64,000 bases of DNA from positions 124,001 to 188,000 of the forward strand of contig RCAB01000029.1 of assembly GCA_003640385.1 (NCBI GenBank), read 5' to 3'. The number at the start of each line of letters is the position of its first letter. The stretch's first letter is position 1. The position numbers and the translations under genes are program-made. Positions 1 through 12,500 of the stretch are shown here, piece after piece. Source of the stretch: Setaria digitata (Eukaryota; Nematoda; Chromadorea; Rhabditida; Setariidae). A model generated the notes under the pieces. That model saw nothing but the letters and a program-made list of their open reading frames with translations. It had not been told where the DNA came from and did no database searches.

Positions 1-742
1 ATAAATATGTTTGTGAATATTTTTTATTTTACAGCTAGCATAGATTCATTTTCCTCTCATTAGCAGATCATAAATAATTGCTAATTAAAACTTTCAATGG
101 ATAGTTTCAAATACTATTAGATCTTAGAAAAGCCATTCATTATCTAAATGATAATATGCACATCTTTAGCAGTTGCTTTTGAGCGCATAGAAAAAACTTT
201 TTTTAGAATTCAAAACTAAAACTACTTATGATTAAATTTGATTTAAATTATCGTTTTAAATGATTATAACTTTTTTGATGACAATTAAGCTCGAAAACAT
301 CTTTATTAATCAAAATAGGAAATTAAAAATGCAATAGAAAACAAGTCTTCGAGATTTCACATTATTTCTATACAGTTACTTTTTGCATTTTCCTGTTATG
401 AAAGCATTTTCTTGCATAAATTTGATGGAATAATTGAAGAATTCGTTGATCAGATGAACATCACAGTTGAGGCAAAATTCACAGCTCAATAATTCTGATT
501 TTCAAACTTTAATTACCCACTTACGATTGAGATTTATTGCCAAGAAAATTAGTCTGATCATTTGATGTGTATCGGCCAAACACTTAGCATGAAAACACTG
601 AGTGCCAATTAATCACCAATTAATTAGGCATGCTTCTTTTTATTTTTAAACTAAGATTGTATTCTAAAATGCCTCGGAACTTTTTTCTGTTCAATTACTC
701 AGATAGATTTATTTCCATCTCTTTATTCTCTTTATTTCCATC

Positions 743-938
743 TCACAATTTCGTTTCGATGAAAGAAATTAATAAATTAAATTGGAAAATTTTCTAATTA
801 TCAACCAACTCATCAAGTCATTATTTCATCAACCTTGCANATCACAATTTCGTTTCGATGAAAGAAATTAATAAATTAAATTGAAAAATTTTCTAATTAT
901 CAACCAACTCATCAAGTCATTATTTCATCAACCTTGCA
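743..938. repeat. 97-bp direct duplication around a single N (840)
   Basis: 743-839 and 842-938 are identical except for one base (TTGGAAAA versus TTGAAAAA). A lone N at 840 separates them. Best read as two overlapping contig ends joined without merging, i.e. an assembly artefact. Confidence 0.9.
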
Positions 939-1232
939 CTAATAATCTTAGTAGTTTTTTTTTTTTTTTTTTTTTTTTTACAAAATCTGAACTTCAACAA
1001 TTTGATAATTGTCACATCTTAGTTTATTTATTTATTAAACAATAAATAAAAACAAGACTTCTATTTCAACCTGATATGAATGCAAATAAAAATATTTTAA
1101 CAATCGTAACAATTTATTAAAATTTAAAAAAAGTTTTCCGATAATTTTTATGAAATGCTAATAACTATTGTTTTTTTTCTTTTTTTTTTTCATGTCTTAG
1201 GACTTATGAAATAAGCATGAATAACAAAGCTT

Positions 1233-1486
1233 GCATTTTGTTCTTTGACAGAAAAAATGACGATTAAACTGTTCCATGAAAATGTTTGCAAATAAAAAAA
1301 CAATAAAAATGCAGCAATAGCAAGTCAGTATTGTATATAAATTTCTTCCACTAACCCGANGCATTTTGTTCTTTGACAGAAAAAATGACGATTAAACTAT
1401 TCCATGAAAATGTTTGCAAATAAAAAAACAATAAAATGCAGCAATAGCAAGTCAGTATTGTATATAAATTTCTTCCACTAACCCGA
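1233..1486. repeat. About 127-bp direct duplication around a single N (1360)
   Basis: 1233-1359 and 1361-1486 match except for one substitution (CTGTTCC versus CTATTCC) and one A fewer in an A run. The single N between them gives the same artefact pattern as at 840. The small differences look like allelic or read-level variation. Confidence 0.9.
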
Positions 1487-2892
1487 AATAGTGATTCTGA
1501 ATCGAAATCATATTGTATCAGGTAAAATGACGACTATTTTGCTTTAACAGTTAAGTTGTAAATTTGAAATAACGAATTACAATGAAGAAAAAATTGAAGT
1601 TGTTTTGATTAACAATATATTGTTTAAGATTAAAATTATTGAACAGGAAATGATAAAAATAAATTTTTCAATTCTAAGCTAAAAAAGAATTAACGAAGAA
1701 ATGATTTTTTTCAATTATTATACTGTTAGAAGAATGCATACATTTTGATAGAACTCAAAGTTTTATTCTTCAAATACCTATTTCGATTAAGCAATCTTGT
1801 CAGAAAGTGTTCTATTTTTGGATTAAAAAATTTTTTTTTTTTCTAAAGGCCTAAATTACTGGTTTTTTTTTCCTAAATTATTTTTATCAAAATTAAGTCT
1901 TCACGTAAATAGTGCTAGCAGTGTCTGCAGAAATAATATTTTTTCACCGCTCTTTTCTACTTAAAGTAAAATAGCAATTTTCTACTAAGTTGAATCTTTG
2001 TAATTTCTAAAAGTTTTAAAATTCGCAAAATTCTATCAGAATGTGATAAATTTTCTTATGCTATTCAAACTCTCATTTTTTTTTTCTTATGAGAGGCTTA
2101 ATTGATACTTAATTGGTGAATTCATTTAATACCGTTTACCTGCGGAATGCATTAATATTCCTTTATATCTTTTCTGTCATCGCTAAAATTTCTCATTTTT
2201 TAAATCTTTTATTGGTAAAAAATATTTTTAAAATTTTCTTTAACTTTGAATTAATCTCTTAACTACAAAAATTTTAAATTTTCGTTTTTTAACTTTCAAG
2301 ACAGCTTGAAACTTACATAGTACATGAGAATCGAAATTTAAAGTCGATAAGATTACGAAATAATTCATTTTTTTTTTTTTTTTTTTTTTGTTCGTTTGTG
2401 GAAGTTAAAGTAAATGAATGCACTGATCCTTATACATTTCATTTATTTTAGACTTCAATTTTTTATCAAAATTTTCCTAAATTTTTTTATTGTGTCTCTG
2501 TTTGCAACAAAAATACTTTGTCAGTTAGCTAACAAATTGTTTTGGCACTTCAGCAATCAATTCTGAAAATGAATTTGCTACCGTTTCACTAATGAGTCAT
2601 TTAAAACTTAATGCTTTCCGTATAGTTTGAAAAAAAAAAAGGTGATATTTCATCGTATGAATCATTTAACTTTAAGTTTTTTTTTTCACTCTTCGAGGCG
2701 ATAAATTCTTCCGGTCGTTCAATGAGAAAAAAAAAAAAGGAAAATTCTTCCTGAAATTTCATTTTTCTAACTCAACTTTTTTAAAAGTTCCATTTTAATG
2801 TTTCAAATCAAAAATTTTCAACAATTCTGATCCAAATTTCTCTTAATTTCTATTGAAACAACTACTTTCTAATATTTAAAATCTCCAATTCT

Positions 2893-2976
2893 ATACTGAA
2901 ACAGTCTTTCTAATATTGAGAATCTAATGGANGTTACATACTGAAACAGTCTTTCTAATATTGAGAATCTAATGGA
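2893..2976. repeat. 39-bp direct duplication around a single N (2932)
   Basis: 2893-2931 and 2938-2976 are identical copies starting ATACTGAAACAG. The N at 2932 and five odd bases lie between them. Same contig-joining pattern. Confidence 0.85.
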
Positions 2977-3078
2977 TTCAACAAAATCTACATTAGAATT
3001 ATTCTTTTAATATTTAAAATTGCAGCAATTCCATAAATTTTTCTTAATTTATATTAAAAATATCCTTAAAATATTCAG

Positions 3079-3565
3079 GATTTGAGTAATAAAATTGAAG
3101 CCGGAGCAAAAACATTTGATGAACACCTGCAAAATATTGCTGATCGCATTGTTCAGTATCAGAATTACTTTAAGGTATTGAAATTTCTGTAAATTGTTGA
3201 GAAATTAAAAATTGAATTTTGATGAAATTCTCACAGTTTTTAACTGCTAGCGTTCTAGTTCAGTTCAGTCTTATGAAATATTAAATTAACATTTAAATTA
3301 AATTTTTCCCTTCGAAATCACTTTTACTCTTAAAACAAACGCTTGTCCTCCAACTTTGAACTTTACCTCGAAGATAGTGTCTATCCAGTGAATTATTAAG
3401 GAATTTGTCAAATATGCCTTACGAGCTAAGCGGAATACAAAAACGATGCAGAAAGCGTTAGAGCTAATGATGTCAGTTCCGGAACGTGCTACCGATCTGG
3501 TATATATCAGAAATATCGAACAGTATCCCGGTGATTTGAATAAACTTGGACGACTTTATCGACAT
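3079..3565 (+). CDS. unc-89: unc-89 exons 1-2 of window: C-terminal part of RhoGEF (DH) domain
   Basis: Exons 3079-3174 and 3401-3565 (32 and 55 codons). The first reads DLSNKIEAGAKTFDEHLQNI..., includes IVQYQNYFK and continues EFVKYALRAKRNTKTMQKAL. This matches the final helices of the UNC-89 DH domain, the catalytic part of a Dbl-family guanine-nucleotide exchange factor for Rho GTPases. The start of the DH domain and the SH3 domain are not in the window. The exon 2 acceptor is AAG rather than CAG. The exon ends ...KLGRLYRH and joins in phase 0 to the PH domain. Confidence 0.9.
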
Positions 3566-6500
3566 GTTCGTTTGCTTCAGCTTATCAGATAGTCTCAGTC
3601 ATCATCTATGATCATGTCTCAAATTATCAATGTATCAAATTGAATGCAATGATAATACTGAACTAAGTCGTTCTGGTGACATTCATTTAATTTAGGAAAT
3701 AAGTTTTCGGCAATATATCAGAATTCTTTTCGCAATTTGTCCAGATCAATATTTTCTTATAGCTAGAAAAACAATTTAGAAATGTGATATTTTTTTCTTG
3801 TTTTTTTACATTTTAGTTGGATCAAATTTGGTTAATTAGTCTTTAAAGAATTTTGTTTTTCAGGAAGAAACATTTTCTAGCATTGAGGAATATAATTTGA
3901 GATGTCTTTTGAAACTGTTTAAAGTTTCCTAGTTGGTTAACCCAAAATAATTTCAATTTTGATCAAATTTTTTTAATTTTGCAAGTTCAAAAATGCACTC
4001 TTTCTAATTATGCACGAATACCAATTTGATTTAATTTATAATGATTTATAATTTATAATTCATTTTTGAAGTGAAATTTTAAATTCAAATTTTGATCGTG
4101 ATTTCGGACAATTAATTATTATTTAGGATGCATTTCTGGTATGGGAAGGTGAGCAGGAACCAACCGAACGTTACATATTTCTCTTTAAAAACAAATTAAT
4201 GCTAACCGAGAAGAACAGTAGCAAAGATCCACCATCCTACAAGCATTATGCTACCATAAGGGTAAAAATATCTCATCTTTTCATATATCTTAATTGGATT
4301 GTTCCATTATTGCATATCAATTAATCAAAGCTAATTGATTTAATCAATTAACAATCTTAACAATATGAATTAATACGGTGTAATGATTCAGCTTGATAAA
4401 TACACCATACGATTAGTTCAAGCGGAACCGGATATGTTGGGACTTATTCCTAACGAACCAGGGCTTCCGGAATTCCAAATTCGTGCAAAAGATGCTCAAT
4501 CAATGGAATTTATCCGACAAGCTTGGCTAAAAGATATACATGAAATGAAGGAACGTGATGGTATGATATTTTCATTATTTTCTACCAAAAATCTTTTCAA
4601 AAACTCGAATTCTGACTTCAATTCATTCTGCTTAATTAAAAGAAGAATTGATGTAGTTTGCCGAGAAAATGAATTTAACGCATTTCACATCAACCTAACT
4701 CGTCAGTAATTTCCGGATCAGTTTTGATGATTTGTGAAGAAATTGTTTCAAACTTTAATTCATCTTACAGTTCATACAACAACTTTTACAAATATCAAAA
4801 AATTTAAGAAAAAAAAAAGACTTGCATTGGAATAAAATTAAAATAAAAAATTGTAGTAGAAAGAGAGAGATGTGATGGAATTGTGAATAAAAAAAAAAAG
4901 CAATTGAAGTGATCATTACAAGCTATAAATTGATACCAATGACGTATGAGAAGTTTGATAGTTAGCACCAGTTGTTACTGGTGCTGATGTTTTTGATGAT
5001 GTTCTTCGAGAGTAGACCTCGAGATGCGGGGGTTTGTAATAATTTCTCTTCCTTCCGAGGCAGAGCTAGAGCAGATGAAGTTCGAGTTAGAGACAGTGAG
5101 ATTTTGAACCGGCAAAGAATAAGATTTGACAGTCTTGTTCTTAATCCAAATTACATCCAGAATCTTTCTTCCACTCCACCATCTTCTCAGTCTTAGTCAT
5201 CTAGCTAGCAAGGTACTTGAAAAGAACGAACTCAACTAGCTGCTGTTTCATTCCATCAACTTTTTCCTCTATCTACAGACCATCAACATCAATAACATTC
5301 TTTCGTATAGAATGTGCTAGCTACAGCTTAGCTATAAGTTCCTTTAGCTTCAGCTTCAGACTAGAGGATATTCACTCTCGACGACCATCGACCGACTCAT
5401 TTATCCATCCTTATTCTTCTACATGTCCCTCTTTCATCCCTCACACTATTTGTTCTAATACTTCACTCTATTTGTAAATATGCAAATTTTTTTAATTTGC
5501 AATTGTAAGAGAAAATTTTGAAAATTTCAAATTGAAATTGTTTACATCCATATATCTGTTACTCATCTATTGCCTTAATTCTACTACTACACCTGGATTC
5601 CACTATTAATTCATGCAATTTCCTATATAATTGCATGTCTGTGGATGTAAAACGTTGCCTCAAAGCTTCTGATATCTGAAGTTTGCCGAATTTGGATTAA
5701 ATTTCAAAATTTGCTCTTAAATAAAATAAATTAAAATGGTCCTCCGCTGTATGTATATAATTGAACTGGTGGATGCCGATGAAGGTGGTCTGGAGTTAGT
5801 GGATCCATCATGGTGTAAGTATTTCTTCTTTTTAAATTTCATCAAAATCTAAATTTTTTAAAACATCAGAACAAGACATGGAAGTAGAAACAATCAGTGA
5901 ATTGGATGTAACAACAAGCGATATCCGATCAGAATTCAGCGAATATTCTACAACTTCTAGAAGCCTGTTTGGTATGATTGGTGTCAAGTTTCGAAATCAG
6001 CAATGGAATTTAAATCAAACATCGATTTTAAGAAAATGTCAAAAACAAAAGACAAAATTTAACCCGAATTTTATATATTCAAATTCTTTAAGCATTTATC
6101 TTTAGGTCCTGAGGAAGGACCGCCGCGGAAGAAAATTAAATCACCTCCAGTGATATCTCCAACCGCTTCAACAACAAGTTTGTACAGCGGTGGCAGTAGC
6201 TCAATCGATTGGAGTTAGCATTTTTCTGGTCTTAAGTTTAAAAATTGCTTTAAGATATTTAAACTAAGATGTATTGGATTACATTCGCACTTTTGTTTTT
6301 GGACCGTAATTCATTCTTAAATTACAAATTGGTGATTTCTTGAAGAACTCATTAATGGATACTTCTAATTTACTCTTGTGGTTAAATTTTGAAGGAAAAA
6401 GAAACTAATTTAAAAATCTGATTCAATAAAACAGCTAACTCTTAAAGTGGTAACTTTTTAGCTACAACGGGTACCACTCTTGATATGCAAGGTACACGTG

Positions 6501-9500
6501 TCACTCGGACACAGTATGGTTTTAGGACATTGCAAGAATCATCAGCAAAAATGTGCCTCAAAGTTACTGGCTATCCATTACCTGAGATTACCTGGTTATT
6601 GCTTTTTTTTTTTGATTTCTCAATTGACTTAGAATTGGTTATGCCTGAAAATGAATTATAAATTTCTAAAACGTTCATGAAATAAAATTTTTTTTAATTT
6701 CATTTTTTCAAATTCCTTGAACAGATATTCTTCCATCTAGTTCCTTTGAGAAATTTCAACAATCCTAAATTTTACAGAATATGTCCAAAATACATGCCTA
6801 CACCGTGTTACAATTCAGGTCATCTTTAATGAAATAGTTGAAATTATACAATCTAAGAAAATTTTAGGTATAAAGATGATCAGATGCTGCATGAAGATGA
6901 AAGGCATACATTCTATGCCGATGAAGATGGTTTCTTTGCTTTAACCATAGATCCGGTAGAGGTTGAGGATACCGGACGGTACACCTGTATGGCAACTAAT
7001 GAATATGGTCAGGCATCTACGTCTGCATTCTTCAAAGTTCTCAAAGGTTAGATTAATTGTTCAGTATTTCGATTTATCATTTCTCAGCAAAAGATATAAA
7101 TGAAAAAATTTTCTCTCATTTTGATTATGTTTTAAATAAATTATCCGAAAGTATTTTTGAAATTATAATCAGAAATGATAGCATCATCTAATTATTTACA
7201 GTTATCTAATTACCACTTCAAATTATTTATGAATAAATGTTTTGCTTACTGTTTCAAAGAAATTTTTAAGGTAAAGCGTTTCTGACACGAATACCAATAA
7301 GCATAACTGTTGATTGATTGTGTTAAAAGAAAATTAATTAGTGTTGTATGATATCTTCTTAAAAATGATTGATTTATAAAGTCACGAAACATATTTAGTT
7401 TCATTATTGAAACTCAAAATTAAATATTTAATTATAAAATATATATAACCTAATTGGTAAGGTTCAAAATAAAATATTTGGTCAATTATCAGATAATTAC
7501 ATCTTTTATATTTTTCCATTTAAATTAAAAACAATAAATAAGCGCAACAAATGAGCCATATAATTTATATTGTTGAAATTTAAAGAATTACACGTCAGTT
7601 TTTAAGTTTTTCAGTATTATATTCTGTAATAATATTTGGTAATGCTACTATCTAAAATAATGTCTAGAAATTTCAATACGTTAGCAAGCTATTTTCATGT
7701 GAATATTTCATAAGTTTGAGCGTAAAATGTCAGAAATAATTAGAAATTTTCATAAAAACATGTTAAAATTTTGTCAAATAATTTTAGTCGAGAAGGAAGC
7801 AGCGCCACCAGCGTTTGTTACAACATTACAGGATCAGGAGGTGAAGGAGGGCGAAATGGTATCCTTCGAATGTGAGGTAACTGTTTTACTCTAGCTAACT
7901 AAGTATTGATGATAGTTCTCGACAGTAGCATTCTCGAGATCAATATTTGTGCTTTCTTCTTCATTCTTTTTTCTTGTTGTTTTTTGTTATTGATGGAAAA
8001 GACATTTGTATTTGAAATTTAAGGTAGAGGGATGGCCAGAACCAGAATTAGTCTGGCTAGTTGATGAGCAACCACTTCGACCGTCACACGATTTTAAATT
8101 GGAGTACGATGGACAAAATGCTAAGCTAGAAATTCGCGATGCTCAACCGGAAGATACCGGTGTTTATACGGTACGAATTAAGAATGAATACGGTTCAGCC
8201 GAATCAAATGCTAAGTTAACAGTCGAGCCGGATCCGGACAAGAATCATGTTGCGCCTGAGTTTCAGGTAATAATTTTTATTTCTTACTATATAATATTCT
8301 TAGATTTTTTAATGCTTTAAAGATAATTACCAATTAAGGTATTTCTATAAGTTGTTCAGTGAGACATTGATGCCTACTATTAAATACTTCACTTTTTCCT
8401 CTTAAACTTTAAAAAACTATATATACCGTATTGGTGAAGTCAGATTGTCAAAAAAAAACATTTATGAAAATATATGAAGTATTATTAAATATAATCTTAT
8501 TTTGGGTTTATTTTAGATTTTAAATTAGAATTTGAATTTTTTTTGAAAAATTCGTATTTTTAACGCAATCAATTTGAAGGCAGTTATCGAAGATGTCGAA
8601 TGTAATGAAGGAGATACGGTTAAATTTAAAGCAGTTATTACGGGTGATCCTAATCCGGAAGTAATTCTTCATCTTTTTTTAAACATTTCATTTTTACAAT
8701 TTACACATTTCAAAAAATATGCGTAGAATATTTTATATATTATAAAAATTTTTAACAAATATTCAAAAGAAATGAAATGAGTTTGGTGAATTCTTCTTTT
8801 ATCCATTTCCGAAACTTTAAGTTTTTACAAATTTTTATTCCGTCATATTTATTCGTTTATATAGTTTCATAAATTCAGGTGAACTGGATGATCAATGGAA
8901 TGTTGTTATCCGAATCTGATAAGATTAAATTTATCAGTGAAGATGGAATTTGTATTATGACAATCACCGATGTTACTAGACATTTTGATGGTACTATTAC
9001 ATGTCAAGTAAGTTACTGCTTGTCATATTACCCGCGAAATATGGTCAGGTAAGATAAAAGGAATGATCGGGAGAAAGTCTGCCTAAGAAATATGGAGTAA
9101 GTAAGTTTGTTGGCAAATTGTGAAAAGTTTTTCGGTGAATTATCCTAAATGGGTTACGGGGAAGTTTAATTTCTTGAATTTTTCAGGGTGTTAATCGCCT
9201 TGGCATACAAACTTGTGATGCTCAGTTAAAAATACGAGTACCACCATCTCCGCCACATTTCGAACGTCCACTAGAGGATAAAATCACACAAGAAGGGCGA
9301 ACAGTTGTCCTAGAAACGGAAATTAGTGGCTTTCCGGATCCTACAATATCATTCACTATCAATGGAGAACCGGTTAATTGCTTTTTTTATCATATTATTT
9401 TTGGGGCACTTATTGAGGAAGAAAAGTTTATTCAGTTGTTATCGGAAAATTTAAAAACATTTTATCACATTTATTAAATGAAGTAAGAAGCAATGATTGC

Positions 9501-12500
9501 AATCATTGAAATCAGTACTTGCCGTTTCCTAGTTATGATATGATAAGAAAGGTTTGATAAATTGCAAGTGTAATTTTGTTCTGATAAAAGAATGCTACCA
9601 CTAATAAATGGTATACAATGTGTCAGTTAAACAATTTTGAATTAAATTTTGGAATTGATTATTTTTTTTGAAATCTAGTTTGTTATTAATTTATGCTAAG
9701 AAAGATCATAAAGAAGTGAAAATTCTTTGAAAATTAATTCGAGATTCTGAGATTTGGACCTCTGAATGCTGACTAGATAGCGAGGACTGGAAGCACATGA
9801 ATAAAAAATGTTGATTTCTTTCAGATTGTATCCGGTGAAAATGGTATCGAAATATTTGAGAGAGGTAATGGATTCTATCGGATCGAGATTCCTAAGGCTA
9901 ACATCAATTTACACGATGGTGAGATTGTCTGCAAGGCAGTTAATGATCATGGACAAGCGGAAAGTAGAGCTCGGATTGTTGTTGAATTTGACGAGAAGGA
10001 ATCACGTTCTGCGCCTACCTTCGTCAAAGATATCGAGGATCAGGTAAGGAGAAGCAGTTTGGAGATGAATTAAGCTAATTAATAAATGATAAGTTTTTTG
10101 AATTCAAGAAAAATCTCATTTTTCTTGTTTGGAAATTTCTTCAATGATATGCTGCAGACCGTGAAGCATGGTGAAAAGGCCGTTTTCGAAACATCCGTTC
10201 GTGGAAATCCAAATCCGGAAATTTCCTGGTTTGTCAATGGCCAAAAACTGGATAAGACAACACCTGGCGTATGCATTGAAACACTATCTACTACCGATCA
10301 TAAGCTTACTTTAGATTCAGCGCAATATTCAGGTGTCATCTTGTGCAGGTCAGATCACTTTTCATTGTGGCCATTTGGTTCGTCGAAAAATATTTTTAAA
10401 ATTTTAAATTGAGAGTAATTTCTTTCATAGCTATCAATACACTTTCACAGAAACAAACTAATTTTGTTTCACACTTGATTGCTACCGCAAGATATGCAAA
10501 ATTTTCACAGCTATAGATTAATATAATTGAAGTAAAATGAGACACATTTGTTATTTTAAATTTTTTCAAAGCCATAAAATCCTTTCAATTTAGGGATGGC
10601 TTCATTTTTCTGTCATTTAATTTCCAAATTTAATTTCCAATTTGTAATGAAAATTTTTTGATTTCTTTGAATTTTAGAGCCGAAAATTCTGTTGGTCGTT
10701 ATGAAACAAAAGCAAAATTGACAGTAATTTCTGCTGAAAAGAAAAAACATCCACCAGAATTTATCGAAAAATTAACGGATAAAAGTGTTGTGGAAGAATC
10801 GAATGCCGTTTTTGAGGTTTTTGTTGAAGCAGAACCAACGGCTAACCTGAAATGGTTCTTGGATGAAAAGGAATTAATCGAGTCAGAAGTATGTATTTTT
10901 GTCAATTACTTTCATGTTATGGATTTTTTTAATTTCAATCTTTATAAAGATTAAAGTAATTTAATAAACTGTATTTTAGCGTGTTAAAATTCGTGAATTT
11001 GATGGTAGCTGGAAGTTGGAAATCAACAAACTATCAATTGAAGAAAGTGGTATGATCAGATGCGTAGCGGAGAATTCGGAGGGCACTTCAGAATCGTTGG
11101 CAAAACTAACAGTTACCAAAAAGCCTCATGCACCTCAATTCAAAGATCGTCCTAAAAATGTCACCATTGAACGAGGTCAAGAAGCTCGATTCGAAGCTCA
11201 AGCTGTTGCAGAACCTGAACCTGAGTACCAATGGTCCATTGGTGGTCGAAAGATTAGGGAAACTACAGACGGTGCCAAGGTTGAAACTACCAACGGTATC
11301 TCGGTGCTTACAATTGATACTAGAATCTTCGATTCTTCCACTGTTTCTGTGATGGCTGTAAATTCTGTTGGTATGTTTTTCTTTCAAACAATTAATTAAT
11401 CTTTTAAGATTAAAATAAGACTTTTTGTTTATGGTACCATTGATGATAACGAAATAGAAGGAATGAAATGTTACTAATCAAATTTTAGGCATGGACGAAA
11501 CTGGAGCCTTGCTAACAGTACAGGAAAAAGAGGTGACACATGAAAAAACAGAAGAAATCAAAGTAATTGAATTTAAAACTTTTTTGTTGTTGATTCAGTT
11601 TCTTTGTAGTTATTTAATTAAAGAAGCAAATTTTAAAGAAAGTAACAAAAAATAGAATTTTTAATAGTTTCTTTTTTTTTTAAGTTAATCTTCCTAATAT
11701 TTTTAGTTCTTTTTATAACTGCTTATTGTTTAATCTATTTCGAACAAATGAAGAATACATCTTTTCAGGAATCTGAAAGCACAAATATGGAACAGATACC
11801 AGTTATCACAAAGATGTTGCATGATCAGACTGCTGATCATGGTGATATGGCTAATTTTGAGGTATCAGCTGAACCGGCTACCATTGTTCCAGAATGGTAC
11901 TTTGATGGAAAACAATTGGTTGATGGAATGCCAGGTACTTTTCAGGCACTACTAATAAAATGTCCTAAATTTATACTGTTTTCAGTAAATTCTTCGAAAT
12001 ATAAGTCATCTTCCAAGTTCCGTCAACTGTTTCTAGATTTTTTGTCATTTGTTATTCCGTATCTCAGTGAGAAAGAAAAAATGAGATGATTCTTTTGCAG
12101 GAGTGAAAATTTCTCAGCAAAATTGTGATTACAAATTAACTGTCGATTCGGCCATATATGCTGGTGTAATTACTTTCAAAGCTTCAAATGAAGCAGGTAC
12201 AGCGGAGAGTAGTGCAAATTTAGTTGTTATCCCGAAGAAGATTATACAGAAGGCACCGGAATTCCTGAACAGACTTGATGATATTTCGGTTACGGAACGA
12301 GACAAAGTAGAATTAACTATTGGGTCGAGCGGTAAAGCCACTTTTGAATGGGCATTGAACGGAAAAATTCTCGAGGTAACAGAAAATTAAAAAAAAAATG
12401 AGTTTTAATTAAAATTAAAACATTATCAACTTTTAAAGTTTTATTTCTAACAAAACTAATGTTTTGAATTGTTCATAATCTTGTATTTTCAATTCATAGT

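Larger units (their letters stand above)
1..3078 (+). other. Intronic DNA upstream of first visible unc-89 exon
   Basis: Very AT-rich, with stops in all frames and long homopolymer runs (25 T at 955-979). I see no exon that would supply the missing SH3 or N-terminal DH residues. It contains three of the five N-joined duplications (at 840, 1360 and 2932). Most likely one long intron, because the exon at 3079 starts in the middle of the DH domain. Confidence 0.7.
4561..5869 (+). other. unc-89 intron 4 (1.3 kb), compositionally unusual
   Basis: The donor is GTATGA at 4561 and the acceptor CAG at 5867-5869. From about 4960 to 5460 the sequence is richer in G and C than other introns and the second half is C/T-rich. 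It holds a perfect 9-bp hairpin (4964-4985) and the candidate alternative first exon at 5736. Two short ORFs (4972-5196, 5217-5477) show no recognisable protein. It could house an internal promoter. Confidence 0.5.

Noticed and set aside
417..511. Possible upstream DH exon (an open stretch with IIEEFVDQMNITVEAKF)
   Set aside because: No clear acceptor or donor, and it does not resemble DH sequence.
4972..5477. Two ORFs in intron 4
   Set aside because: No domain, no matching splice sites and no continuation into the unc-89 frame; kept only as a compositional remark.
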